A stretch of DNA of 64,000 nt from Candidatus Rifleibacteriota bacterium (GTDB lineage Bacteria > Muiribacteriota > Ozemobacteria > Ozemobacterales > Ozemobacteraceae). The stretch is from NCBI GenBank assembly GCA_015233565.1, contig JADFXM010000014.1, positions 88,125-152,124 of the forward strand, in the 5' to 3' direction. The notes under the pieces are model-generated. The model searched no databases, was not told the origin of the DNA, and saw only the letters and a list, made by a program, of their open reading frames with translations. Below are positions 25,533-34,677 of this stretch, piece after piece (within the stretch, counting starts at the first letter, position 1; the number at the start of each line of letters is the position of its first letter). The translations under genes and the position numbers were made by a program.

Positions 25533-26213
25533 ATGTTTGCCTTTTTAACCGAAAGCGGGTTTGGAATTTTTCATATATACCTGGGGTGCATCACTTTTGG
25601 CCTGGGTTATGCTTTAATAGCCACGCTCCTGGGGTCTCTGGGAGGCGATGCCGGAGGTCACGGTGGGTTAGATGGAAGCGAACACCTATCCGATTTTCAC
25701 GTCGATTCTGGTCATGGTGGAGCAGCAGACAGTCATGGCGAGGGTGGAAATCACGGAACCGGAATGTCACCGTTCAGCCCACTAATGATAGCAACATTTT
25801 TAACTTTATTCGGCGGGCTAGGCATGGTTCTTTTAGGTCTATTCGGGATTTTCAAATTCGTTCCGGTTGCTTTTGCAAGTTCTGTCAGCGCAATTCTTTC
25901 GGCTCCTCTGGCCGTAGTTATGACAAGCTATTTTTCATTCTTTCTGGTAAAATTGTTCATTAACACCGAAACAACAACAAGCATTTCAACCAATAAACTA
26001 ATTGGAAGAGAAGCGGAAGCCACTCTCGATATCGAAACCGATAAAGTCGGGGAAGTACAATATCTCATGGGAGGAAGCATACAAACCAGCAGTGCACGTT
26101 TGGCAGAGGGCTCTCCGAGTATCAAGAAAGGAGATGTTGTTGAAATAGTGGCAATCAGTCAAAATATTTTCTGGGTAAAACCGGCCCAAAAAATGGAAAA
26201 TATTAATTTGTAA
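25533..26213 (+). CDS. NfeD-like membrane protein, partner of flotillin (YuaF/YqiJ type, 226 aa)
   Basis: AAGGGAGGT lies before the ATG. One membrane segment at residues about 8-30 is followed by a Gly/His-rich, probably disordered stretch (GGDAGGHGGLDGSEHLSDFH, then many HGGAADSHG-like turns, about 33-72), then two more membrane segments (about 85-110 and 113-140), and a C-terminal OB-fold-like domain (NKLIGREAEATLDI to ISQNIFWVKP). This layout is that of YuaF/YqiJ, which sits in an operon with the flotillin YuaG/YqiK; here the flotillin gene follows 131 bases later. It probably fixes flotillin oligomers in the membrane. The His-rich segment could bind metal, which is inference. Confidence 0.85.
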   Translation: MFAFLTESGFGIFHIYLGCITFGLGYALIATLLGSLGGDAGGHGGLDGSEHLSDFHVDSGHGGAADSHGEGGNHGTGMSPFSPLMIATFLTLFGGLGMVLLGLFGIFKFVPVAFASSVSAILSAPLAVVMTSYFSFFLVKLFINTETTTSISTNKLIGREAEATLDIETDKVGEVQYLMGGSIQTSSARLAEGSPSIKKGDVVEIVAISQNIFWVKPAQKMENINL

Positions 26214-26344
26214 CTCAGTTTTTTATTGACTCCTTTTGAAAGAAAACGTTAAGATTCGAAATTATGTCATAAAAATCAAAAGCTTGATTTGAAGTAAGAA
26301 AAAAAAATTTATTGCTATTTAAAGATCCTTAGAGGAGGAACACC

Positions 26345-27934
26345 ATGCCTGATCCCACAACACTAATTGTAATGGGTGTCTTATGTGTCCTAAGTTTTGG
26401 ATTTCTTATTTTGATTCTTTATGCGAGCCGAATACAAACCGTCGGTCCGAATGAAGTCTTGATTATTTCAGGTCGACCGAACACAATCATTGATTCGGAT
26501 AATACAAAGCACGAAATCGGATTCAGAATCGTTAAAGGCGGACGCGCATTTGTATGGCCAATAATCGAAAGATGCGAGAAACTGTCTTTAGAGTTAATGA
26601 CGCTGGATATCCAAACTCCTGAGGTTGTTACAAAATTGGGCGTCCCAGTATTGGTTGAAGGTGTAGCTCAAATCAAAGTTAAAGGTGCTGACACATCAAT
26701 TATTACTGCGGCAGAACAATTCCTTGGAAAGTCAAAATCGGAAATCATGAGTATTGCCCATCAAACTCTTGAAGGGCATCTTAGGGCAATCCTAGGAACC
26801 ATGGAAGTTGAAGATATCATCAAAAAACGTGATGAATTTGCTTCCAAAGTCCACGAATTTTCAACACCTGACCTTGCCAAAATGGGTATGGAAATTGTCT
26901 CCTTCACGATCAAAGATATCAGAGACAAACAGGGATACTTAGATTCGCTCGGCAAAAAAGCTATCGCTGAAAGGCAAAAAGACGCGGCAGTTGGTCAAGC
27001 TGAAGCACATCGGGATGCAGAAATTAAAAGGGCTGCTGCAACTGCCCAAGCAGTTGAAGAGGCAAGTAAATTCAACAAGAATGCTACTGTTATTAGCCTG
27101 GCAAACAAGCGGATAGAAGCTGAAGCGCATAAAGATTTCCAAATTAGCCAGACCGAATACCAAGCAATGGTCAACCAGAAAAAAGCTGATTCAGATAGAG
27201 CTTACGACCTTCAAAAATTCAAGGTTGATCAAATGGTAAAAGCTGAAGAAATGCAGATTTCCGTTGTTGAAAAGCAAAAAGCTATTTTGATCCAGGAACA
27301 GGAAATTGCACGTAAAGAAAAAGAACTTATCGCAATGGTTGAAAGGCCCGCAGAAGCTGAAAAGAAGAAAGTCGAGCTTCTCGCATCAGCAGAACAATTC
27401 AAATTAAAAGCAATGGCAGAAGGAGAAGCACAATCGACCAAAATGAAAGGTATTGCTAAAGCTGAAAGTGAAAAAGCTCAGGGTATTGCACTCGCTGAAG
27501 TACAAAAATCCCAGGGTCTCGCCGAAGCTGAAGTCTTGAAAACTCGAGGTATGTATGAAGCTGAAGTAATCAGGGCCAGAGGTGCTGCTGAAGCCGAAGC
27601 AAGAAAAGCAATCGGACTAGCGGAAGCCGAAGCCATGGAGAAAAAAGCCGAGGCCTGGAAAGCATACGGTGAAGCCGCCATAAGCCAGATGTTCATTGAC
27701 AAGCTTCCTGAAATTGTAAGAGCTGTTTCCGAGCCTCTTTCCAAAACAGAAAAGATCGTTATGATCAGCACAGGCGGGGAAAACGGAGGAATCGGAGCAA
27801 GCAAAATTACGAAAGAAGTCATCGATGTTGTCACTCAGGTCCCACCAATGCTTGAAGCTGTAACCGGAGTAAACTTCAAAGACATGATCGGAAAAATTGG
27901 AAAAAGCATAAACCCCAACGCACCTGAAAAATAA
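26345..27934 (+). CDS. floT: Flotillin (FloT/YuaG/YqiK type, 529 aa)
   Basis: AGAGGAGG lies just upstream of the ATG. One N-terminal membrane segment (about residues 7-28), then the SPFH/PHB domain (TVGPNEVLIISGRPNT, about 33-200), and a long Ala/Glu/Lys coiled coil (about 205-450) full of AEAE and KAEG repeats that drives assembly. The C-terminus has the flotillin end (MFIDKLPEIVRAVSEPLSKTEKI, then TGVNFKDMIGKIG). Length and order match YuaG/FloT. It forms membrane microdomains with FloA, encoded at 8822-9769 in the same window. NfeD-like gene upstream; strong bidirectional terminator downstream. Confidence 0.95.
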   Translation: MPDPTTLIVMGVLCVLSFGFLILILYASRIQTVGPNEVLIISGRPNTIIDSDNTKHEIGFRIVKGGRAFVWPIIERCEKLSLELMTLDIQTPEVVTKLGVPVLVEGVAQIKVKGADTSIITAAEQFLGKSKSEIMSIAHQTLEGHLRAILGTMEVEDIIKKRDEFASKVHEFSTPDLAKMGMEIVSFTIKDIRDKQGYLDSLGKKAIAERQKDAAVGQAEAHRDAEIKRAAATAQAVEEASKFNKNATVISLANKRIEAEAHKDFQISQTEYQAMVNQKKADSDRAYDLQKFKVDQMVKAEEMQISVVEKQKAILIQEQEIARKEKELIAMVERPAEAEKKKVELLASAEQFKLKAMAEGEAQSTKMKGIAKAESEKAQGIALAEVQKSQGLAEAEVLKTRGMYEAEVIRARGAAEAEARKAIGLAEAEAMEKKAEAWKAYGEAAISQMFIDKLPEIVRAVSEPLSKTEKIVMISTGGENGGIGASKITKEVIDVVTQVPPMLEAVTGVNFKDMIGKIGKSINPNAPEK

Positions 27935-27973
27935 GGATCAAACCTTAGTTTTCAGATTTTTTGGTAAAAAATT

Positions 27974-28019
27974 AATGGACTTTCGCCCCTTTCAGAATGA
28001 ATAGGAACGAAAGTCCATT
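27974..28019. terminator. Bidirectional hairpin terminator between floT and the DUF4337 gene
   Basis: A perfect 12-bp stem (AATGGACTTTCG with CGAAAGTCCATT) with a 22-base loop sits between convergent genes. T-rich sequence follows on the minus strand (TTAATTTTTTACC); the plus side is weaker. Confidence 0.75.
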
Positions 28020-28030
28020 TAATATTTGGG

Positions 28031-28567
28031 TTACATGAAGAGCAAAAAACCATTGGCAAAATAAACTACTCCAACGAGGCCTACTGCTAAGCCCATTAGC
28101 CAAAAGGACTTCTTTTTCAGGAGCGCAGCAATCGATGAAAGCAAGATGGAAATTTGTAGAAAGATAACTGCCATTCCAAAAATTTGCTGATGCTTTTGGG
28201 CATCATCCCGGGAAGCCTCCAATTTCTTAGCTGCTTCTTGAATTTGTTTCTTCTCATCTTCATATTTTGCCACCTTTCCTGCAAAAGAAGCTATTTGATT
28301 TTTGTGTCCTTCCAATAATGAAGGAGGCGAAGAATCGCTTCGTTCCCTGAGTTCCAATTCCAACATCTCTCTTTGGATATCGTAAAGATAACCTTTTATA
28401 CTTTTGGCCTGGTAAAAGGCCCACTGATCAGAAGCCTGCGTTTGGAACATAACCGAACGAGTCGAATATGAACCTCCTTTAAAAGTGGAAAGGGTTGCAC
28501 AAACCGCCAGAACAACTGTTGTCAGTGCCAAATAACTCAACCAGAGTTCTTTTTTTTCTTCCGCCAT
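28031..28567 (-). CDS. DUF4337 family membrane protein (178 aa)
   Basis: Recognised by ALTTVVLAVCATLSTFKGG near the N-terminus and the conserved QASDQWAFYQAKSIKGYLYD. There is one N-terminal and two C-terminal membrane segments (about residues 10-28, 128-148 and 152-175) with a helical coiled stretch between (about 60-120). The family is conserved and uncharacterised. GGAGGAAG precedes the ATG. It follows the Tim44/zinc-ribbon gene on the same strand by 108 bases, so co-transcription is possible. Confidence 0.85.
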   Translation of the reverse strand: MAEEKKELWLSYLALTTVVLAVCATLSTFKGGSYSTRSVMFQTQASDQWAFYQAKSIKGYLYDIQREMLELELRERSDSSPPSLLEGHKNQIASFAGKVAKYEDEKKQIQEAAKKLEASRDDAQKHQQIFGMAVIFLQISILLSSIAALLKKKSFWLMGLAVGLVGVVYFANGFLLFM

Positions 28568-28675
28568 ATAACTTCCTCCAAATAATTTTAGTAACCATTG
28601 ATAAACACAGATAATTCAGATGAACTTTGTTTGTCAAGATTTATAAGGAAGTGGGCATCTGCTCTGGAAAAATTA

Positions 28676-30661
28676 TCAGATGTTAGTTTTCTTTGCCTGA
28701 CTTATCGCCTTTTTTGCTTCGTCATAAAGACGGGATCGTTCTCTTGAAATGATCATTTTTACATCCACTGGAAGTAAATTTCCTTTTTTCCTCACTGCAT
28801 CAAGAACAGTGAGTTCCTCACTTGCAAGTCGTCCATCAGCTAGAGCCATAGTTGCCAGAAATCTCAAAATTTCAGCGACTTGTTTGCTTTCTGTGAATTC
28901 GGCAATCGATGCTTCAAAAGATTCATGAGAAAGTGGTTGATTTATCATTGTTTCAAGAACATTCTGCGGGAATTTAATTCTTTTTGCAAAATTCCTTAGA
29001 GTTTCGAGCTCCTTTGGATCAATTATTCCATCAATTTTCATCATATAGATCATCCACGAAATAATCTGTGACTTTGAGAACCCTTCTGGAATCAGCAAAA
29101 AGCCCTCTTCCGCATTTGAGGTTACAATTTCTTCTGCATTCGCAGGTATTCCAGCTCCTCTTGAAGAAGCGTTTATTTCCCTGATTTTATTTTGGATTTT
29201 TAGGTTACCTGAAGAAGTGATTTCTTCCAGAACCCATTCCTTAGAGCCATCGTTTAAAACTGTTCCGCAGTATTTACACGCAAATTCCACGGCTGAACTC
29301 TCTGGAGCGCCGCAATTTGCACAGGAAGTACTGCTTAGAGAAATTTTTGTATCTGTACAAATTCCATGTTTTCTGGCCAGAATGTAGAAATCTTTGAAAA
29401 AATAGGGGGAGCCCATACCCAGAAGCGAATTGTTATTTTTTTTGTCGGGATAACCACACCACTTTACTTCGGAATATACCCTATCAAGATCACCGGAAGT
29501 ATCTATAGCGGCAACCCCAACCGATCCAATTGCACAGGAACGGTATTTTATAGGTCTCTCCGCAAGATTTGACGATTTCAACCGTTTCTTTAATTCCTCG
29601 CAAAAGTCTTCCAGGGCAAATTTTTGCAACGTTTCAATTTTTTCATGTTGAATTGCTGCCATATAGCGGTAGAATATTACAGAACTCAGATCCTCAATGT
29701 GCTGGACGTTAAACCCCTGATCCAATTCCTGTATTTCACGGAATCCAGCAATAGTTGCAAATTCAACAATATCCCATTCAGAAGCTTGCGTAATTTCGCT
29801 CAAAACCCAATCATATTCACCAGAGCGAAGGAAAGAACCACAAGACTCGCATTTGGCAGTCCTTACAAGATTTACAGGTGCTGAACAATTCGGGCAACAT
29901 CCTTCAATAAGCCCAGGCTTTTTGAGGGTCTGAGCTCCGGGTTTTCTGATAAATGACCAATACTCTTCAAATTCTTCCGGCTCGGTGGATCCTTCTTTAA
30001 ACTTGTTTGTCTTCAAATCAACTCGATAATTTACAGCTTTTGCCCTAAAATATACATTAATCGTATCAAAATGCTTATCAGATTGAATTTGAGCGATATC
30101 AACCTCACGTATCTCAATCGCTTCCATATGATCTCTGATCTGAGCTTCTTTCTGCTCGTTAATTTGAAGATAGAATCTTTCAAAAATGCCATCCGAAACA
30201 AAATTTTGCAATTTGGAAAGATCTTGCCCGGACCAACCTTCCTGAATAATCAAAAATGCTTTATTCATTCTTTGAAGAAATGGCTCCCTATCCCAACCAG
30301 GATCTCGGGATTTCATTACATTTAGAGCACGAGACATTTGTAAGCCCTTTTGAGCTTTAATTCCCCTCCTGATCGTGCTGTCGATATATATCTCTCTTGT
30401 TTCGTTTCCCCCGTAGTAAAAAAAGATTAAAATGCAAATAATTAATGGTATTCCAACCTTCGGGTATTCAATGCAAAGTCTAATCAGGAGATAAACAACA
30501 TCGGCACCTCCAGACCCACCACTTCCACTTGAGGAAGAGGAATGACCTGAGTAGCTTGACGAATGGCCAGAGTAGCTTTGTCCTCCACCGGCTCGTGCAT
30601 GCAATATTACGCTCGTGAGAAAAAGGCACAGAATTATGATTATCCAAAATAGTTTTCTCAT
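28676..30661 (-). CDS. Membrane protein with two Tim44-like/zinc-ribbon modules and a TerB-like domain (661 aa)
   Basis: The frame starts upstream at 30709, but I chose the ATG at 30661, with AGGG eight bases away; it starts with a signal-like segment (MRKLFWIIIILCLFLTSVIL). A Ser/Gly/His/Tyr-rich linker and a membrane segment (about 54-80) follow. Then come a Tim44-like region (KAFLIIQEGWSGQDLSKLQ, about 120-240), a zinc ribbon (CPNC, then CESC, about 258-280), a second Tim44-like region, and a second ribbon (CANC, then CKYC, about 437-460). After each ribbon a similar string follows (DWVLSEITQAS and EWVLEEITSSG), so the module is duplicated. The last 130 residues look like a TerB domain (MMKIDGIIDPKELETLRNFA). 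Function unknown. Starts 14 bases after the phosphorylase gene. Confidence 0.75.
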   Translation of the reverse strand: MRKLFWIIIILCLFLTSVILHARAGGGQSYSGHSSSYSGHSSSSSGSGGSGGADVVYLLIRLCIEYPKVGIPLIICILIFFYYGGNETREIYIDSTIRRGIKAQKGLQMSRALNVMKSRDPGWDREPFLQRMNKAFLIIQEGWSGQDLSKLQNFVSDGIFERFYLQINEQKEAQIRDHMEAIEIREVDIAQIQSDKHFDTINVYFRAKAVNYRVDLKTNKFKEGSTEPEEFEEYWSFIRKPGAQTLKKPGLIEGCCPNCSAPVNLVRTAKCESCGSFLRSGEYDWVLSEITQASEWDIVEFATIAGFREIQELDQGFNVQHIEDLSSVIFYRYMAAIQHEKIETLQKFALEDFCEELKKRLKSSNLAERPIKYRSCAIGSVGVAAIDTSGDLDRVYSEVKWCGYPDKKNNNSLLGMGSPYFFKDFYILARKHGICTDTKISLSSTSCANCGAPESSAVEFACKYCGTVLNDGSKEWVLEEITSSGNLKIQNKIREINASSRGAGIPANAEEIVTSNAEEGFLLIPEGFSKSQIISWMIYMMKIDGIIDPKELETLRNFAKRIKFPQNVLETMINQPLSHESFEASIAEFTESKQVAEILRFLATMALADGRLASEELTVLDAVRKKGNLLPVDVKMIISRERSRLYDEAKKAISQAKKTNI

Positions 30662-30675
30662 TCGATTTCCCTGAG

Positions 30676-31440
30676 TTATAGTTCCAGACAGGCTTCTGCT
30701 GCTAACCAAAAAAGATTTTCACGAACCTGTTTCTGCTTGCCCCAGCCTCTTTCATCCCATTCCTGACCACTCAAGTCGTCTCCGGAATAAAGAATTTGCC
30801 CGAACTGGACCTTACGAAATTTCGCAACAGCAATAAAAGCTGCCGCTTCCATCTCAACCGTCAAACAGCCTTCCGATCGACGCATTTGAACTTTTTCCCT
30901 GGTCTCCCGATAAGGAGCATCGATTGTCCAGGTCTTTCCTTTCAAGAAAGGAAGCGAATTGCGAATAAGGGTTTTTTCAAGAATTTCAACAGAATCTATT
31001 TCCGCTGCAATTTCGCGGGAAGGCTCGATATAATGATAGGAAGTTCCTTCATCCCTTACTGCTGAAGTCACTATCACAAGTTTTCCCAGTGGCATCTCGG
31101 TTCGAAGGGCACCGGCACCACCACATGCAACAAACTTTTCACATCCAAAAGCTACAACCTCTTCTAGAAGGCCGGCAGCCATTGGCGCACCAATTCCAGG
31201 CTGGAAGAAAGCAAGGCGCTTTCCCAGATGCTCGATTTCATAAAGCTTATGCCTTCCATCTTCCCATTTTCGACTTAGGATTACTTTGGCATTCTTTTCA
31301 CGAGCGACTTTTTCAACGATTTCCAGAAAAAAGCAAATTACACAATGTTTGGGAGGATTACCTTTTCGAATCAATTTTTGCGGTGTGAAAAAAGCTTCGA
31401 GTGACGAGTCAAATTCAAGAATTGGAAATTCTTTAAGCAT
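30676..31440 (-). CDS. Nucleoside phosphorylase (PNP/UDP family, uridine-phosphorylase-like)
   Basis: 254 residues. Family motifs: FVACGGAGALRTEMPLG (phosphate-binding and Gly-rich loop, about residue 87), the EMEAAA stretch (LTVEMEAAAFIAVAK, about 196, ribose-binding), and GDDLSG (about 222). It splits nucleosides with phosphate into base and sugar 1-phosphate; the base preference is not fixed, though nucleosides such as uridine are likely. Overall shape is closer to Udp than to hexameric PNP. Its stop is 14 bases from the following Tim44/zinc-ribbon gene, so both are likely one transcript, with no obvious shared pathway. Confidence 0.85.
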   Translation of the reverse strand: MLKEFPILEFDSSLEAFFTPQKLIRKGNPPKHCVICFFLEIVEKVAREKNAKVILSRKWEDGRHKLYEIEHLGKRLAFFQPGIGAPMAAGLLEEVVAFGCEKFVACGGAGALRTEMPLGKLVIVTSAVRDEGTSYHYIEPSREIAAEIDSVEILEKTLIRNSLPFLKGKTWTIDAPYRETREKVQMRRSEGCLTVEMEAAAFIAVAKFRKVQFGQILYSGDDLSGQEWDERGWGKQKQVRENLFWLAAEACLEL

Positions 31441-31592
31441 CGTGGAGTAAACTACCTCTGGCCTTGTAGATGATTTTGAGGAAAAGTTCTATAGACCATT
31501 GCCTTCGCGCTTCGTTTGGGACAAAGCGTCCATAAAGGTTTTGCATCATAAATTAGTATTCTATTCTCAGCAATTTTTCTGAGGAACGTTCA

Positions 31593-31856
31593 TCACCAAT
31601 GTTGAGTGGTGGTTGCTTGGAATCTTTCGTTCCCAACAATGATTTCACCAGTGGATTTGGTCCAAATTAAAGAAACAATATATTCTGTTTTCCTATTTTT
31701 TTGAAATAAGGGATCTTTGTACAAACTTTGGTATTCAGAAACTTTGAAAAAAGGATACCTATCCTGATCAACCAATTGTGCTTGTATTCTTCGGCATTTA
31801 GATATTACAAAACTATTGGATTTTTTTTGGTTGAAAAGAGGCAATCGCTTCATCAA
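31593..31856 (-). CDS. Doubtful small protein (87 aa)
   Basis: The ATG lies in the end of the STAS gene in another frame (44-base overlap). The translation has a protein-like middle (EYIVSLIWTKSTGEIIVGNERF) and is basic at the N-end (MMKRLPLFNQKK). There is no good ribosome binding site and no recognised domain. It may be a real small gene or the remains of one; included because nothing else explains the 31593-31812 stretch. Confidence 0.3.
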   Translation of the reverse strand: MMKRLPLFNQKKSNSFVISKCRRIQAQLVDQDRYPFFKVSEYQSLYKDPLFQKNRKTEYIVSLIWTKSTGEIIVGNERFQATTTQHW

Positions 31857-32199
31857 GACTATTAAAAATATCGAGAGCTTTATTCATTCTCACCATCTCA
31901 AGAAGTGCTCGAACCGGTTTATTCAGAGAGCAAAGTTTCAACTCCCCCTTTTTTTTATTCATGTCACGCTGACAGGAAAGAATAATACCGATACCTGAGC
32001 TATCCATGAATTTTACCTGATTCAGGTCTATAATAAGGTTTTTACAATTTGGTGCAACCGCGTCCAAGTTGGCTTTGAGGGTTCTTGAAGTTTCATTATC
32101 AAGATTTTCAAATGGTACACTGATAATTCCGGTTTCTGACACCATTTGAAACGGTATTGTAGTGTTCAACTTATCACTTTTTTTCATGTCCAGAAGCAT
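31813..32199 (-). CDS. STAS-domain anti-sigma-factor antagonist-like protein (128 aa)
   Basis: The ATG at 32199 has GGG eight bases upstream; a longer frame to TTG 32217 is less likely. The core is a single STAS domain (NLIIDLNQVKFMDSSGIGIILSCQRDM, about residues 56-82). It keeps DSSGIG with the serine that SpoIIAA/RsbV proteins phosphorylate, then GELKLCSLNKPVRALLEMVRM. These proteins bind anti-sigma kinases of the SpoIIAB/RsbW type and so release sigma factors. No kinase gene lies nearby, so the partner is unknown. Confidence 0.85.
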   Translation of the reverse strand: MLLDMKKSDKLNTTIPFQMVSETGIISVPFENLDNETSRTLKANLDAVAPNCKNLIIDLNQVKFMDSSGIGIILSCQRDMNKKKGELKLCSLNKPVRALLEMVRMNKALDIFNSLDEAIASFQPKKIQ

Positions 32200-32831
32200 C
32201 AAGTTTTCCCTTTCCAAAAAAATTTACTCCTAATGGAATTCATTAATTAACTATTATATCAGTTATTTTAAAAAGTTACAGAGAAAGAAAAAGAAATTTT
32301 TAATAAAAACCGTCATTAGAGTCTTTCAATCCAATTAAGTGGATCCGAGATTCGATAAGCAAACTGGACGATATCATCTAAATATTTTTTTTGGAACGCA
32401 AAATTGTAATTCGCTTTTAGCATTTTACACAAAAAACAAAATGGGAACCAGAAACAAATTCAGACATCCCAATCTCGGGGATTTAAATTTGATACCATTT
32501 TTTCGATTGATGAATTGCCAACTTGCTTTGGAAGGAATCTTCTGATTTAGTTTTATGTAAGTTGTTCTCAGGATAAAATCCAATCGAAAAGTATTCCAAA
32601 ATCAGAAAACTACTTTTTGAAGCCCTTTTCCGAGAAAATGCAAACTATCGATACCAGGAATTCTGAAATTGCTTCAGATTTTCTGATACAGGGAGATTTT
32701 AATTGGGCATTTCTGGCTTAGGAAAACTAAAAAAAAGCAAAAATCTTAAGAATTAAATCAATTTCAATTCACACACAACACTGAAAATCTGGCCTCAATT
32801 ATTGGAACGGTGGAAAAAAAGCCTAACCATT
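32200..32831. other. 632-base intergenic region, no gene seen
   Basis: AT-rich, without a believable frame: the longest open frame is 68 codons, reads as noise, and has no ribosome binding site. It must hold the promoter of the STAS gene and the 3' end of the polysaccharide fusion gene, but I see no clear boxes or hairpin. Confidence 0.5.
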
Positions 32832-34358
32832 CTACTGAATGAAATTTTTCAGAGCCCTAAAAAAATATCTTTTCAGAATATTTACATCACACCAAAAACC
32901 GGATGCAACCGTGTAGTACATTTCACAAGCGCATTGTTCATCAATGTTGGATATAAATCCATGAACGGCCATAGTTTCCCCGAACAATCCGGCTTTGCAT
33001 TTTAAATAAGCCGAGCGCCAATCTGCCGGCAGTTCAAGAATTTCTTGCTTTGTTCTAAGTGGAAGCCCAACCAAGCTAATATCTCCCCTTATTACATTTA
33101 TTAATCCAGGAATAATCCTCAAAAAGAGATAGTACAACTCCTGCCGTTTGGAATTCTCTTTCAGATCATCGCCTCCAATGAAGGAAAAAACATTAACAAA
33201 TTTCCAGGTTTCTGGAGTACCTTCAGTAGGTATTCGTACATATTGTTTTGAAAAAAGGGGATTTTTTTTTTCCCAAATCAGAAGTGAAAAATAAATTATC
33301 AAAAATATTGGAGAAACCGCAATAAAAGCGATAAATGCCAGAAACCGCCCAAAAAGCTTTTTTGTCCATTTTTTCAAAGGATTTTCTCTCAATGGTGCCA
33401 ACAGAAAATCATCTGTTACGGTAAAACTTGTCCCGATTTCAAGATTTACAAGGGTGCGGTGATGAATAATGGAATTCTTCAAATCCAATCCTTCACCCAC
33501 ATAGCTTCCAGGGAAAACCCATGATTCCTTGACTGAACAATTTTCGTCGAGAAAACAATCTGAGCCGATAACCACATTAGGGCCAATAGAGGTGTTTGCT
33601 CCAATCTGGCTATTTTCGCCAATATATAAGGGCGGCATAAAATGCACAGCGGGATGGATCGACACATTTCGAGCAATCCAGATTCCCGGATCATTTTCCG
33701 GGCGTGACACCATAATAAATGGGAAATGTTTGGAAAGAATCAGATTATTTGCAACCGAAAAATCTGATAGGCTCTTAATTTCAATCGAATCCAGAGTTAC
33801 ATTGCAAATACTGCCTTCTTCATACAGTTGCAATAATTTTTTTTGGCATCCATCATCACCTTTTTCATTCAAAAATTCATCTATAAAGGGTTGATTCAGA
33901 ATCGCCCAACCAGTCCAATTAATGGACTCATTTCCCAAATCACCTCTTTTTTTACCGGTGAAAATCGTTGGAAGAGATTCAATCAATTTTATTGGATCGC
34001 AAATAAAGAAATTAAAAAGAAACTTAAAATCTGGGATGACAGTTGCGTCACCGATAAGGAAACTGGAATCGTCAGGCATTGGAAGAGTTCTTAGCTTTTC
34101 AATTGCCGTGTCCGGATTTCTAAGCAAGTGGTATTTAAAGCTGCACCCCCAGCGTTTCCCATCACCTAAAAAAGACTCTAATCTTTCTGGGTAATGAAAC
34201 AAAAGGAAGTCGATTTCTTTAACGTTTATTTCAACGAGACCTTCAACAATATGTTGTATAACCGGCCGATCGACTAAAGGAAACAGTGGTTGAGGATGGT
34301 GCTCAACAATAGGCTTCAACCCTTCGAAGAAACCCGTGGCAACAATATACGCTTTCAT
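32832..34358 (-). CDS. Fusion of a nucleotidyltransferase-like domain, a hexapeptide helix and a sugar-transferase-like domain (508 aa)
   Basis: Three parts. Residues 1-220 look like an NDP-sugar pyrophosphorylase (PLFPLVDRPVIQHIVEGL), but the loop that binds the nucleotide (GGxGTR) reads TGFFEGL and the following Lys of PKP is Gln (HPQPL). Residues 235-310 are hexapeptide repeats (IGENSQIGANTSIGPNVVIG), a left-handed beta helix. Residues 325-508 have one hydrophobic membrane segment (about 332-355) and the end of a phosphoglycosyl transferase (RIIPGLINVIRGDISLVGLPL). In that region the Asp-Glu dyad of active enzymes is replaced by Arg-Ile. The neighbouring normal transferase has DEFPQLW. So both enzyme domains look inactive. 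Probably a scaffold or regulator in polysaccharide synthesis; inferred. Confidence 0.75.
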   Translation of the reverse strand: MKAYIVATGFFEGLKPIVEHHPQPLFPLVDRPVIQHIVEGLVEINVKEIDFLLFHYPERLESFLGDGKRWGCSFKYHLLRNPDTAIEKLRTLPMPDDSSFLIGDATVIPDFKFLFNFFICDPIKLIESLPTIFTGKKRGDLGNESINWTGWAILNQPFIDEFLNEKGDDGCQKKLLQLYEEGSICNVTLDSIEIKSLSDFSVANNLILSKHFPFIMVSRPENDPGIWIARNVSIHPAVHFMPPLYIGENSQIGANTSIGPNVVIGSDCFLDENCSVKESWVFPGSYVGEGLDLKNSIIHHRTLVNLEIGTSFTVTDDFLLAPLRENPLKKWTKKLFGRFLAFIAFIAVSPIFLIIYFSLLIWEKKNPLFSKQYVRIPTEGTPETWKFVNVFSFIGGDDLKENSKRQELYYLFLRIIPGLINVIRGDISLVGLPLRTKQEILELPADWRSAYLKCKAGLFGETMAVHGFISNIDEQCACEMYYTVASGFWCDVNILKRYFFRALKNFIQ

Positions 34359-34677
34359 CTTAATTTACCGTGACGAATGTTTTCAATAATTAAAAATAGT
34401 TAAAGATCTTTTAGGAACAATAGGAAGATTATCGGTTTAATCCGAAGAAAAATTGATTTTTTGTATTTCCCCAAAAATGCGATGTGGCTTACATTTTTTC
34501 AATTTGAGCTATTGATTTTTTTCTCTTCTGGCCTGATCAATAACGCCCCAGAACACTTAAATCCTTGATGTTTTGAAGATACAAAAATAATTCAAAATTA
34601 TTGAAGCAAATATGCAAAAATTTATTGATTCTTTCCCCACATGATGAACACTGGAAAATGGGTTTGAAAAAAGTTAA
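34359..34677. other. 319-base intergenic region, no gene seen
   Basis: It lies between the fusion gene and the sugar transferase gene on the same strand. AT-rich, no coding frame, no hairpin that I could define. Confidence 0.5.
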
